Both the position numbers and the translations under genes were made by a program. The notes beneath the pieces were generated by a model. It was given only the letters and a program-made list of their open reading frames with translations. It was not told the DNA's origin and searched no databases. 64,000 nt of DNA from Burkholderia ambifaria (GTDB taxonomy: Bacteria; Pseudomonadota; Gammaproteobacteria; Burkholderiales; Burkholderiaceae): assembly GCF_001443045.1 (NCBI RefSeq), contig NZ_LKPJ01000007.1, positions 143,868-207,867 on the forward strand, in the 5' to 3' direction. Positions 34,051 through 42,705 of the stretch are shown here, piece after piece; within the stretch, counting starts at the first letter, position 1, and the number at the start of each line of letters is the position of its first letter.

Positions 34051-34308
34051 GTGCGCGACAAGGTCATCCAGGCACGGATTCGCGAACGCCTGCGACGCGT
34101 GCAGACCGGCAATTTCGGCGATTGCGAGCCTGTCGGCGAAGGCGTGATCGAACTGCGCATCCACGTCGGTGCCGGCTATCGCGTGTACTTCGGCCGGTAC
34201 GGCAGTGCGCTGGTGCTGCTGTTGTCCGGCGGCGACAAGCGCAGTCAACCCGACGACATCAGGCATGCGAAGGAACAGGGGTTCAACTGGAAACGGAGGC
34301 AAACATGA
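34051..34308 (+). CDS. RelE/HigB-type toxin
   Basis: At least 85 residues of the HigB-like addiction module killer family: FGDCEPVGEGVIELRIHVG and GYRVYFGRYGSALVLLLSGGDK are its hallmark, ending in a basic stretch. These toxins are ribosome-dependent mRNA interferases held in check by the downstream antitoxin. The homologous frame extends upstream to 33970 (FELLRYQRDDGREPFTEWL is typical family sequence), yet from the TAA at 33967 down to the GTG at 34051 there is no ATG, GTG or TTG. Starting at the GTG would remove the conserved N-terminus, so translation may begin at the CTG at 33994 or the gene may have lost its start. The stop overlaps the antitoxin ATG by 4 bases. Confidence 0.8.
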   Translation: MRDKVIQARIRERLRRVQTGNFGDCEPVGEGVIELRIHVGAGYRVYFGRYGSALVLLLSGGDKRSQPDDIRHAKEQGFNWKRRQT

Positions 34309-34634
34309 ACAAGCTCAAAGGCGCGGTATCGCACCACGATGCGGAAGTCGCCGAACTCGGCGCCGACCGCGAACTCGCGGTGGCCTATCTGCGCGTCGCG
34401 ATGGAATCGCTCGACGATCCCGACAACCGCGCGGCCGCGCTGCTCGCGCTGCGCACCGTCGCGGAAGCATACGGCGGGCTCGGCGCGGTCGCGGCGGAAG
34501 CCGGGATCAGCCGCGAATCGCTGTATCGCACACTGTCGCCCAACGGCAACCCGACGCTGAAAACCCTGCTCGCGGTGCTCAAGACGGTCGGCCTGCGCCT
34601 GTCCGTCGTCCCCGCGCAACCGGCGCATGCGTAA
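34305..34634 (+). CDS. HigA-type antitoxin, addiction module antidote family
   Basis: A 109-residue helix-turn-helix antitoxin of the putative-addiction-module-antidote group. The DNA-binding part is GLGAVAAEAGISRESLYRTLSPNGNPTLKTL (about 68-95), preceded by an N-terminal toxin-binding region with ELAVAYLRVAMESLDD. It follows the toxin with an ATGA overlap and has GGAGG upstream. Toxin-first order is the norm for higBA loci. It would bind the palindrome at 33959 to repress its own operon. Confidence 0.88.
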   Translation: MNKLKGAVSHHDAEVAELGADRELAVAYLRVAMESLDDPDNRAAALLALRTVAEAYGGLGAVAAEAGISRESLYRTLSPNGNPTLKTLLAVLKTVGLRLSVVPAQPAHA

Positions 34635-34649
34635 CGCGGCCCCCGCGCT

Positions 34650-36668
34650 TCAAGGCTGCACCATCCACACGAGCACCATCGCGGCCGGCGCCGCGCTCAT
34701 CCCCGCCGGCGGCTGCTCGATCGTCGGCTCGACCTTCAGTGCTCGCGCGATCGTCGCCGCATCGTCGACCGTCGTCGTGTGCACGGTCGTCATCAACCGC
34801 GCGGGCCGATGCAGCGTCTCGCGGTACAGCGCGCCGTACCACAGCGGCCGCATGCCGAGCGCATCCTGCAGCACGTACGGATAACGCCACAGCCGCAGCA
34901 CGAGACGGCTGTCCGGATCGGCCGGATCGACCCGCACGAACACGCGGCGCGTGCTCTCGCCGTGGGTGTAGCGCGGCAGCACGGGCAACGCATCGGCCGA
35001 CGCCTGCGGCAGCAGCCAGCGCAGCGCGGTGGCGGGCGACCACGACGTCGCGCGCTGCCAGCCAGCCAGCGACAGATGGCGATCGAGCGTGTCCGACGTC
35101 GCGCACCATTGCAGCGGCAGATATTCCTCGCGATCGCCGCCGATCTCGGTGCGCCGCGTCGGCACGCGCTGCCACCCGCCGCGCATCCACTGATCGACGG
35201 TCATCGCGACGACGTCGCCCACATGCGGACGCGCCGCACGATCGAGCTGCCACTGCACGGGCACGGTCCACACGCCAGCCGTCGCGAGCACGACGAGCAC
35301 CGCAACGAGCGCACCGCGCGGCTGCACGTGCTCGCGCACTTGCCAGTACGCATAGGCGCCCGCCAGCACCGCGAACCACGCGAACCCGAGGCTCCAGCCG
35401 CCGAGCAGGCCCGACAGCCACGTATCGCCGACATACAGCCGCGCGAAGCCGCCGAGCACGATCCACAGCACGACCGCCGTCACGACCGGGACGCGCCACG
35501 GCGCGGGGCGGTCGCGCGTCAGCACCCAGCCGATCCCGCTGCTCGCGAGTATCGCGAACGCCGCATCGGCATCGGGCAGCGGCACGTGCAACGCGCCGGG
35601 CGGCAGGCTCGCGGGCGTCGAGCCGGGCATGCCGGCGCCGAACGCCGGCACAAGCACGACCGCGATGCCGATCGTCGCGAGCCACCATGCGGACGTCACC
35701 CAGCAGCGATGGATCATCAGCCAGACGAGAAACGCGGCCGCGACGATCAGCCCCGTATCGTGTCCGTGCAACACCGCGAGCGCGCGCATCGCGGCATCCA
35801 CGGGCGGGGTGCGCAGGTTCTGCAGGAACGCATACAGCGCGATGTCGGTGTGCATCAGCGGATCGTTCGCGACGATGTCCTGCACGATGCCCGCGAACAG
35901 CCACACGCAGCCGACGAACAGCAGCGCGAACACGGGCACCACACCCGGCAGGCGGCGCAGCTTCCCGAGCCCGTCGTGCAGCCGGGCGGCAAAGCGTGGC
36001 CAGCGGTGCGTGCATGCGTGCACGGCCGCGCCGGCCGCCCGGCACAGCAACGGCCAGCCGCGCCGCAGCGCGAGGCGCACACCGAACCACACGAGTGCGA
36101 CCAGCGCGGCAAGCACCAGCAGGATCGCGGCGACCCGCACGCTGATCGCCGCGGCCAGCACCGCCGACGCGCCGAACAGGACGCCCGGCGCGACGTGCAC
36201 GGGCGCCCAGATCAGCGCCGACACGATGTTGACCGGGTAGAACGACCGGCGCGGCAGCGTCGCGCAGCCGACCACGACCGGCACGACCGCGCGCACCGGC
36301 GCCAGGAAGCGCGCGAGCACGATGCTCTTCATTCCGTGGCGCAGCACGAACTCCTCGCCGCGTGCGTAGGCATCCGCGTAGCCGAGACGCGTCCAGCCGT
36401 TGCGGATCGCACCGCGGTAGAGGCGTCCGAGCTCGTAGCTGATCCCGTCGCCGACGATCGCACCGGCGGCTGCGACGCCGATCGTCGTCCAGCCGTCGAG
36501 CGCGCCCGCGCCGATCAGCGTGCCGGCCGCGAACATCACGGCGCCGGCCGGCACGACCGTGCCGATCAGCGCGATCGCCTCGGCACAGGCGGTGGCGAAC
36601 ACGACCGCGAGCACCAGCGCCGGATGCGCGCCGATCGCGCCCAGCCACGCGTGGATCGTGGCGCTCAT
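34650..36668 (-). CDS. DedA/VTT - PAP2-like - LssY-like membrane protein
   Basis: A 672-residue inner-membrane protein of three parts. Residues 1-200: DedA (VTT) family with FATACAEAIALIGTVVPAG and RFLAPVRAVVPVVVGC, related to lipid flippases. Residues about 235-480: a PAP2-type six-helix bundle. Residues about 490-672: a soluble LssY-like C-terminal domain with HVGDVVAMTVDQWMRGGW and TRRTEIGGD. In the PAP2 part the expected PSGH motif reads PDAD and the expected RxxxxxHxxxD motif reads RLYVGDTWLSG, so both catalytic histidines are gone and the phosphatase is probably inactive. Possible role in phospholipid or undecaprenyl-phosphate handling. Convergent with the antitoxin gene across 15 bases. 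Confidence 0.87.
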   Translation of the reverse strand: MSATIHAWLGAIGAHPALVLAVVFATACAEAIALIGTVVPAGAVMFAAGTLIGAGALDGWTTIGVAAAGAIVGDGISYELGRLYRGAIRNGWTRLGYADAYARGEEFVLRHGMKSIVLARFLAPVRAVVPVVVGCATLPRRSFYPVNIVSALIWAPVHVAPGVLFGASAVLAAAISVRVAAILLVLAALVALVWFGVRLALRRGWPLLCRAAGAAVHACTHRWPRFAARLHDGLGKLRRLPGVVPVFALLFVGCVWLFAGIVQDIVANDPLMHTDIALYAFLQNLRTPPVDAAMRALAVLHGHDTGLIVAAAFLVWLMIHRCWVTSAWWLATIGIAVVLVPAFGAGMPGSTPASLPPGALHVPLPDADAAFAILASSGIGWVLTRDRPAPWRVPVVTAVVLWIVLGGFARLYVGDTWLSGLLGGWSLGFAWFAVLAGAYAYWQVREHVQPRGALVAVLVVLATAGVWTVPVQWQLDRAARPHVGDVVAMTVDQWMRGGWQRVPTRRTEIGGDREEYLPLQWCATSDTLDRHLSLAGWQRATSWSPATALRWLLPQASADALPVLPRYTHGESTRRVFVRVDPADPDSRLVLRLWRYPYVLQDALGMRPLWYGALYRETLHRPARLMTTVHTTTVDDAATIARALKVEPTIEQPPAGMSAAPAAMVLVWMVQP

Positions 36669-36776
36669 CGCGGGCCGCGCGGTGTGGCGGCGCAGCGAGC
36701 CTGCACCGGGCCGGCGGTGGCGTGGGAAAGGTTCATCGGAGTGTGTGCGTGTGCGCGTTCGCGCCGGCCGGCGGGG

Positions 36777-37229
36777 TCAGTCGAACTCGTGTTGCCGCGC
36801 ATCGGCCTCGAGCGGCGCGTCGTGGTAGCCGACCGTCGCGATCTCGTGCAGGTAGCGCGCGAGAAACGCGCCGATCGAACCGGCCTCCTCGTACTGATGC
36901 ACGTGGCGGAACTCATGCGTGAGCAGGCGCCGCGTATCGTGGCCGCGCAGCACGAACACCGCATGGCCGAGCGTGAGGCCGATCGTCCCCGGCGACAGCA
37001 GCCCGGTATCGCGCGCGATCCCGCCCAGCGCCGGCGTGTCGGGAAACGGCAGCCGGTCGGCGACCACGACGCGGATCCGCTCCGGTTGCGCGACACCCAC
37101 GGCACGCGCGTCGTCGGCCTGCGCGGGTGTCAGCGGCACGCCCTGCGCGAGCCCGTGCGCCGCCTGCGCGTCGGCCCATGCAACGGCGTCGGGCAGTGCG
37201 GACGGCAGGATGTCGGCGAGATCGATCAT
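36777..37229 (-). CDS. Small HExxH-like putative metallopeptidase
   Basis: A 150-residue protein without signal peptide or membrane segment. Its centre has LLTHEFRHVHQYEEAGSIG: HEFRH is a zinc-binding HExxH motif followed by a further His and Glu residues, as in DUF4157-like domains. Upstream is GTIGLTLGHAVFVL, typical of the same domain, where the fold often sits in larger secreted or phage-tail-like proteins. Here it stands alone. GGAG lies upstream of the ATG at 37229. It precedes the DedA-PAP2-LssY gene on the same strand with a gap of 108 bases and may share its transcript. Substrate unknown. Confidence 0.75.
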   Translation of the reverse strand: MIDLADILPSALPDAVAWADAQAAHGLAQGVPLTPAQADDARAVGVAQPERIRVVVADRLPFPDTPALGGIARDTGLLSPGTIGLTLGHAVFVLRGHDTRRLLTHEFRHVHQYEEAGSIGAFLARYLHEIATVGYHDAPLEADARQHEFD

Positions 37230-37535
37230 CGTGGAGCTCCTCGGGTCGGGACGGTGCAATCGGGCACCAGTTTATCTCTGAATCAGGGCGATCCGCGAGG
37301 CGCCGCGCCCGCCGCACTGCGGCGATTCCTCGGGAATACCCACCCCGTCTGACCCTATCGCCTGTACCATTTCACGCTGATTATTTCGTTGCAGGGCAAA
37401 TTCCACATCCGGATGTCTCAAAAATTTCCCGAAGGGGCACCTTTTCCGGCTCCGGCGGAATATATTGATCAGAAGAACGGCCGCGGCGACAACCGGCAGA
37501 GCAGCCCGCGGCGTCATCCCGAAGAGGACCGCTAG
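37230..37535. other. Divergent intergenic region, 306 bases
   Basis: Holds the start regions of the leftward metallopeptidase gene and the rightward NarL-type regulator gene. GAGG precedes the regulator start. AT-rich ATATATTGATC near 37460 may contain a -10 element. No clear operator seen. Confidence 0.4.
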
Positions 37536-38183
37536 ATGATCAGGGTAATTCTGGCTGACGATCACGCAGTCATGCGGGACGGACTGCGTCACATCCTGGA
37601 AACGGCCGGTGGTTTCGAAATCGTCGGCGAGGCGAGCGACGGTACGGCCACGCTCGCACTGGCCGAGCATCGCGCCGCCGACGTGCTGCTGCTCGACCTG
37701 TCGATGCCCGCGCCGACCGGTATCGAGCTGATCCGGCTGGTCAAGACGCATGCGCCGTCGCTGCGCATGCTGGTGCTGACGATGCATGCGGAAACGCAGT
37801 ACGCCGCGCGCGCGTTCAAGGCCGGCGCGACCGGCTACCTGACGAAGGACAGCGCGACCGCCGAGCTCGTCGCGGCCGTCACCAAGGTCGCAGCGGGCGG
37901 CGTGTACGTGAGTTTGTCGGCTGCCGAGAGCCTCGCGCGCACGCTGCGCGCGCCGGCCGAGATGCTGCCGCACGAACGGTTGTCCGCGCGCGAACTCGAC
38001 GTGATGCGCCGCATCGTCGCGGGGCAGACGGTCACGCGGATCGCGTCCGAACTCACGCTGAGCGCGAAGACGGTCAGCACCTACAAGACGCGCATTCTCG
38101 AGAAGATGGAGCTGCCGCACGAAGCCGCGCTGGTGCGCTACGCGGTGCGCCACGATCTCGACCTCGGCGTCGACGACGCATGA
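37536..38183 (+). CDS. NarL/UvrY-like response regulator
   Basis: A 215-residue response regulator: receiver domain with acidic D8/D9, phospho-acceptor D54 (LLLDLSMPAPTG) and the LTKDSA lysine, then a LuxR-type DNA-binding domain (about 145-205; LSARELDVMRRIVAGQTVTR, LTLSAKTVSTYKTRILEKM). GAGG lies before the ATG. It overlaps the following histidine kinase gene by 4 bases (ATGA), so the two form a two-component pair. The input signal is unknown; such pairs often respond to redox or carbon conditions. Confidence 0.9.
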   Translation: MIRVILADDHAVMRDGLRHILETAGGFEIVGEASDGTATLALAEHRAADVLLLDLSMPAPTGIELIRLVKTHAPSLRMLVLTMHAETQYAARAFKAGATGYLTKDSATAELVAAVTKVAAGGVYVSLSAAESLARTLRAPAEMLPHERLSARELDVMRRIVAGQTVTRIASELTLSAKTVSTYKTRILEKMELPHEAALVRYAVRHDLDLGVDDA

Positions 38184-39979
38184 TGTCCGCGTTCCGCTTC
38201 CGCTCCGCGGCCCCCGAAGACGACGACGACGCGCCGGATCCGGCGCGCCTGTTCATGTCGTCGCTGCCGCCCGGCCGGCGCGAGCGTCGGCTCGCGATCG
38301 CAACGGTGATCGTGTCGGCCGTGATCTTCGCCGCCCTCGCGCCGTTCGCGGGCATGCCGCTTGCTCGCGTGTGGGGCTTCATTCCCGTCTACCAGTCGGC
38401 GATCGTCGTCAACGACATGGTGACGGCCGGCCTGCTGCTCGGCCAGTACGCGATCCTGCGCGAGAAATCGCTGCTCGCGCTCGCGGCCGGCTACCTGTTC
38501 ACGGGCTTCATGGCCGGCACGCACATGCTGACCTTCCCGGGGCTCTTCACGCCGACGGGCCTGCTCGGCGCGGGCGAACAGACCACCGCGTGGCTGTACC
38601 TGTTCTGGCACGGCGGCTTTCCGCTGGCGGTCGCCGCGTACGTGCTGCTGCGCACGGCGCCGCGCGCCCGCGCGCCGTCGCTCGAGCGGCGGCGCGCGGC
38701 GGTTCCGCTGCTGCTTTGCATCGTCCTGACGGCCGGCGCGACCGGCGCGCTCGCACTGCTCGCGACCGCCGGCCACGACCTGCTGCCGCGCATCATGCAG
38801 GGCAACCGGATGGCCCCGACGATGACCTACGCGATCGCGGTCGTCTGGATACTCAACCTGGCCGCGCTCGTGCTGATGTGGCGGCAGCGGCACCGCCATT
38901 CCGTGCTCGACCTGTGGGTGATGATCGTGCTCGTCGGGTGGCTGTTCGACATCGCGTTGGCGTCGATGCTGAACCATGGACGCTTCGACCTGGGCTTCTA
39001 CGCCGGGCGGACCTACGGGCTCGTCGCATCCGCCGTCGTGCTGTTCGCGCTGCTGTTCGAGAACGGCCGGCTGCATGCGCAGACGGTGCGTGCGCTGGCC
39101 GGCGCACGCTATCAGCACCTGCTCGTCGTGCAGAAGAGCGCGCAGCTCAACGAAGCGAACGAACGGCTCGAGCAGCGTGTCGCGGCGCGCACCGCGCAGT
39201 TGAGCGCGTCGAACCGCGACCTGCGGCGCGAAGTCGAGGAGCGCGTGCGCGCGGAGCGTGCGCTGCAGGCGTCGCGCGAGGAGCTGCGCGAGATCTCGGC
39301 GATCAGCGCGACCGCACGCGAAGCCGAACAGCGCCGCATCGCACGCGAACTGCACGACGAACTCGCGCAGACGCTCGCGACGCTGAAGAACGATCTCGAA
39401 TGGCTGCTCGACCACGTGCCGCAGGACGACGCGCTGCTCGCGCGCAAGATCGCGGCGATGCATGCGCTCGCACGCGGCGCGGTGACGGCGACGCGGCGCA
39501 TCGCGTCGGACCTGCGTCCGCTGATGCTCGACGATCTCGGGTTCGCGGCTGCGATGCAGTGGCTCGTGGAGGACTTCCAGCACCGTCACGGCATGGCGTG
39601 CGCGCTGCATGTCGAGCCGGGCGAACTGCAGCTCGACGAACCGTACGCGACGGCCGTGTTCCGCATCGCGCAGGAAGCGCTCGCGAACGTCGCGCGGCAC
39701 GCGGCTGCATCGAACGCGACCGTGACGCTCGTGTACCACGACGAAATGATCGGACTGACGATTCGCGACGACGGTGCGGGCTTCGATCCCGCGGCGCCGC
39801 GCAAGTCGGGATCGTTCGGGCTGGTCGGGCTGCGCGAGCGCGCGTATCTGGTCGGCGGCACGCTGCGGATCGATACGACGCTCGGCGAAGGAACGACGGT
39901 GGAGGTGGATATTCCGGTGTCGTCGTCGCATGTGGCGCTTGCGCATGACGGACGGGGGACGTCGCGGACGGAGGGGTAA
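38180..39979 (+). CDS. MASE4-type sensor histidine kinase, NarX/UhpB class
   Basis: A 599-residue kinase. Residues about 40-295 hold seven or eight membrane helices with the MASE4 look (conserved PVYQSAIVVNDMVTAGLLLGQ, TPTGLLGAGEQTTAWLYLFWH). A coiled coil follows at about 305-375, then a HisKA_3 dimerisation helix with H392 in EQRRIARELHDELAQTLATL, and a HATPase domain (ANVARHAAASNATV, DDGAGFDP, GLVGLRERAYLVGG). MASE4 probably senses a small molecule or the membrane state. The partner is the overlapping NarL-type regulator. A second ATG at 38183 is an equally possible start. Confidence 0.9.
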   Translation: MMSAFRFRSAAPEDDDDAPDPARLFMSSLPPGRRERRLAIATVIVSAVIFAALAPFAGMPLARVWGFIPVYQSAIVVNDMVTAGLLLGQYAILREKSLLALAAGYLFTGFMAGTHMLTFPGLFTPTGLLGAGEQTTAWLYLFWHGGFPLAVAAYVLLRTAPRARAPSLERRRAAVPLLLCIVLTAGATGALALLATAGHDLLPRIMQGNRMAPTMTYAIAVVWILNLAALVLMWRQRHRHSVLDLWVMIVLVGWLFDIALASMLNHGRFDLGFYAGRTYGLVASAVVLFALLFENGRLHAQTVRALAGARYQHLLVVQKSAQLNEANERLEQRVAARTAQLSASNRDLRREVEERVRAERALQASREELREISAISATAREAEQRRIARELHDELAQTLATLKNDLEWLLDHVPQDDALLARKIAAMHALARGAVTATRRIASDLRPLMLDDLGFAAAMQWLVEDFQHRHGMACALHVEPGELQLDEPYATAVFRIAQEALANVARHAAASNATVTLVYHDEMIGLTIRDDGAGFDPAAPRKSGSFGLVGLRERAYLVGGTLRIDTTLGEGTTVEVDIPVSSSHVALAHDGRGTSRTEG

Positions 39980-40025
39980 CATCGGGAGCAGGAACCGCGC
40001 GGAACCGCAGCCCCTGGCCGAACGC

Positions 40026-41336
40026 TCACGCCCGCGCCGCCACCATCCCCCGCTCCGAGCGCGTCCACGCGACCAGCGCACCGATCCCGAGCAACGCGAG
40101 GCACACGATCGGCACGATCATCGGCCCGAACGCCGTGCCCGTCACCTTGCCCGCGAACGGCATCAGGTTCTGGCTGAAGAAGCCGCCGAGGTTGCCGATC
40201 GAGTTGATCGCCGCGACGCTCGCCGCCGCACGCGCGCCGGTGAAGTAACGCGGCGGCATCGACCAGAAACACGGATACAGCAGCGGGATGCACGCACCGC
40301 CGAGCACGAGCGCGATGAAACGCAGTGGCGTCGACGGCAGCACGAGGCTCAGCAGGAAGCCCAGCGCGCCGAGCGCCGCGACGATCGCGATCGTGCGCAG
40401 GATGCTCTTCGCGCGGCGCAGCTTCGACGGCAGCCACAGCAGCAGCAGCACCGCGAGCGCCCACGGCAGCATGCTCAGCAAGCCGTTCGTGCCGCTCGAC
40501 ACGCCGAACGATTTCACGATCGTCGGCAGCCAGTACGTGACGCCGTACAGCGACGTCGACATCAGCATGTAGGTCGCCGCGAACAGCATCACGCGCGGAT
40601 CGAGCAGCGCCTTCCACGGCTGCGCATGCTCGGCTTGCGCGGGCTTCTCGCGTTCGAGCGCGGCCGCGACGATCTGCTTCTCGCGTTCGTCGAGGAACGG
40701 CGCATCGCGGAACGACGCCGGCAGCACGCGGAACACGACGACCGCGACGAGCACGGCCGGGATGCCCGTCGCCACGAACACCCACTGCCAGCCCGCCAGC
40801 CCCCACACGCCGTTCAGGCTCAGCAGCACGCCGCCGACCAGCGAGCCGAGCATGTTCGCGAGCGCGCTGCCGAGCGTGAAGATGCCGAGCACCTTCGCGC
40901 GGTAGCTCTGCGGAAACCACAGCGTCAGGTAATAGATCACGCCCGGATAGAAGCCGGCCTCCGCGATCCCGAGCAGGAAGCGCAGCGAACAGAACGCGGG
41001 CATCGACGTCGTGAAGCCCATCAGCACGGTGATGAGGCCCCACGTCAGCATGATCCGCGCGAGCCACACGCGGGCGCCGTAGCGGTGCAGCGCGAGCGTG
41101 CTCGGCACCTCGAACAGCAGGTAGCCGATGAAGAACAGCGACGACGCGAGACCGAACGCGGCCTCGGTCATCCCGAGGCTGTGCACCATCTGCAGTTTCG
41201 CGAAGCCGACGTTCTGCCGGTCGATGAACGCGATCAGGAACATCACGACGAGGATGGGCAGCAGGCGCCGCGCCATCTTCGACATGATGCGCTGCTCTTC
41301 GGCGGACGCGGGGTCCAGGGTTTCGGTGGCATTCAC
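40026..41336 (-). CDS. MFS transporter, anion:cation symporter (ACS) family
   Basis: A 436-residue twelve-helix carrier: FLIAFIDRQNVGFAKLQM in helix 1 and RFLLGIAEAGFYPGVIYYLTLWFP in helix 4-5 are hallmarks of the ACS group (phthalate, glucarate, allantoate and related organic anions). GGAGGAG precedes the ATG at 41336. It is 111 bases downstream of a substrate-binding protein gene on the same strand. A binding protein paired with an MFS rather than an ABC permease is unusual, so the two may handle the same compound, with the binding protein perhaps acting as a sensor for the nearby two-component system (inference). Confidence 0.9.
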   Translation of the reverse strand: MNATETLDPASAEEQRIMSKMARRLLPILVVMFLIAFIDRQNVGFAKLQMVHSLGMTEAAFGLASSLFFIGYLLFEVPSTLALHRYGARVWLARIMLTWGLITVLMGFTTSMPAFCSLRFLLGIAEAGFYPGVIYYLTLWFPQSYRAKVLGIFTLGSALANMLGSLVGGVLLSLNGVWGLAGWQWVFVATGIPAVLVAVVVFRVLPASFRDAPFLDEREKQIVAAALEREKPAQAEHAQPWKALLDPRVMLFAATYMLMSTSLYGVTYWLPTIVKSFGVSSGTNGLLSMLPWALAVLLLLWLPSKLRRAKSILRTIAIVAALGALGFLLSLVLPSTPLRFIALVLGGACIPLLYPCFWSMPPRYFTGARAAASVAAINSIGNLGGFFSQNLMPFAGKVTGTAFGPMIVPIVCLALLGIGALVAWTRSERGMVAARA

Positions 41337-41447
41337 TGCGGGCTCCTCCGGGAATCGGTTGCTTGTCGGTTGAATCGGCGCCGCGCGCGACGAACGCGCG
41401 GGCGCAGGGTATTCGATGAAATGGGGTCCGGCGGCGGACGGCGGCGC

Positions 41448-42470
41448 TCAGCCTGTCCGGTAGTCGTCGAGCATCGGCGCGAACATCTCGTGCCACGCGC
41501 GCGGCTTCGCCTTGATCGTGCCGGCGAGATAAAGGAATTCCACGTAGTCCATCAGCTGGTTCGGCCGCACCGAGAAGCGCGTGTCCGGCGCGGCGAGCAT
41601 CTGCATCACGTCGTCGTGCGACACGCCGACACCCGACGACGACGCATACAGCGCGGCCGCCGCGCGCGGATCCTGCGCGATCAGGCGGTTCGCTTCGTCG
41701 AGCGCGCCGAGAAACGCCGCGGCCAGTGCAGGCTCCGTGTCCACGAGCCGCTTCGGCGCGAACACGACGTCGAGCGTCATCGGGCCGAGCACGTCGACCG
41801 AATTCACGATGCGATGAATGCCGGGCTGCCGCAATTCGAGCGTCGAGAACGGCGGCGACGTGAAGTGCGCGGTGACGCCGTTCTCGCGGCGGATCAGCGC
41901 CTGCATCGCCTGCGGATGCGGCAGGTTCACGGTGATCGAATCGAGCTGCGCGAAATGCTTCGCGCCGAGCTGCCGGCTCGCGACCATCTGCAGCACGACC
42001 GCCGACAGCGACGTGCGGATGCCCGGCACCGCGATCCGGTCGGCCGGCGTGAAGTCGCGCAGCGTCGCGAGGCCCGGACGGTTCGCATTGAGCGACAGCG
42101 ACGTCGTCGACAATCCGCTGATGCCGATCACCTCGACGTTCGGAATCCCGCGCGCCCGCGCCCACAGCTCGATGAAACCCGGCGCGCCGGCCCCGGCGAA
42201 GTCGAGCGTGCCGGCCATCATCGCGTCGTTGACCGAATTACCGCCGTCGAGCAGCACCCAGTCGACCGCGACGTCGCGCAGCCCGTGCCGCGCCGCGTGC
42301 CGCTCGAACAGCCGCTGCTTTTCCATCACGAGCAGCGGCAGGTACAGCACGCCATAGCCTTTCGAGATCCGTACCGTGCGCGGCTTCGAGCGCACCAGCG
42401 ACGGCGCGGCGACGTCGTCATGCGCCCGCCTTCCCGGCACACACGGCACGGCCGGCGCACGCCATCGCAT
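41448..42470 (-). CDS. ABC-type substrate-binding protein (NMT1/SsuA-like), N-terminus frameshifted
   Basis: 340 residues of a periplasmic-binding-protein fold of the nitrate/sulfonate/taurine type: VRISKGYGVLYLPLLVMEKQ, FAGAGAPGFIELWARARG, a central GIRTSLSAVVLQMVASRQLG and a late LMDYVEFLYLAG. No signal peptide follows the ATG at 42470. Upstream in the same frame is a basic run and ALAGAAKLAAAAW, a twin-arginine-like signal sequence that has no start codon; the ATG with AGGAGA at 42567 lies in another frame. A single extra base in the GC-rich stretch near 42517-42530 would explain this. The protein is probably exported in relatives. No ABC permease or ATPase gene is next to it. Confidence 0.75.
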   Translation of the reverse strand: MRWRAPAVPCVPGRRAHDDVAAPSLVRSKPRTVRISKGYGVLYLPLLVMEKQRLFERHAARHGLRDVAVDWVLLDGGNSVNDAMMAGTLDFAGAGAPGFIELWARARGIPNVEVIGISGLSTTSLSLNANRPGLATLRDFTPADRIAVPGIRTSLSAVVLQMVASRQLGAKHFAQLDSITVNLPHPQAMQALIRRENGVTAHFTSPPFSTLELRQPGIHRIVNSVDVLGPMTLDVVFAPKRLVDTEPALAAAFLGALDEANRLIAQDPRAAAALYASSSGVGVSHDDVMQMLAAPDTRFSVRPNQLMDYVEFLYLAGTIKAKPRAWHEMFAPMLDDYRTG

Positions 42471-42705
42471 CGGCCGCCATGCGGCTGCGGCCAGCTTCGC
42501 CGCACCGGCGAGCGCCGGGCGGCGGCGCGCTGTGCCGCGCGTTCGTCGCTTCCGCTTCCTGTTGCATGTTGCCGTCTCCTGTGGTTCTGGTATTAATGGC
42601 CGTCTTCGCTTGTTCCGGCTGAATACAGGTTATCGAGCGAGTCTGAGAAAATGCTGACATCCCGACCCCGGGAAAACCCGTAACCCTCTACCTGCAAACG
42701 GCACC

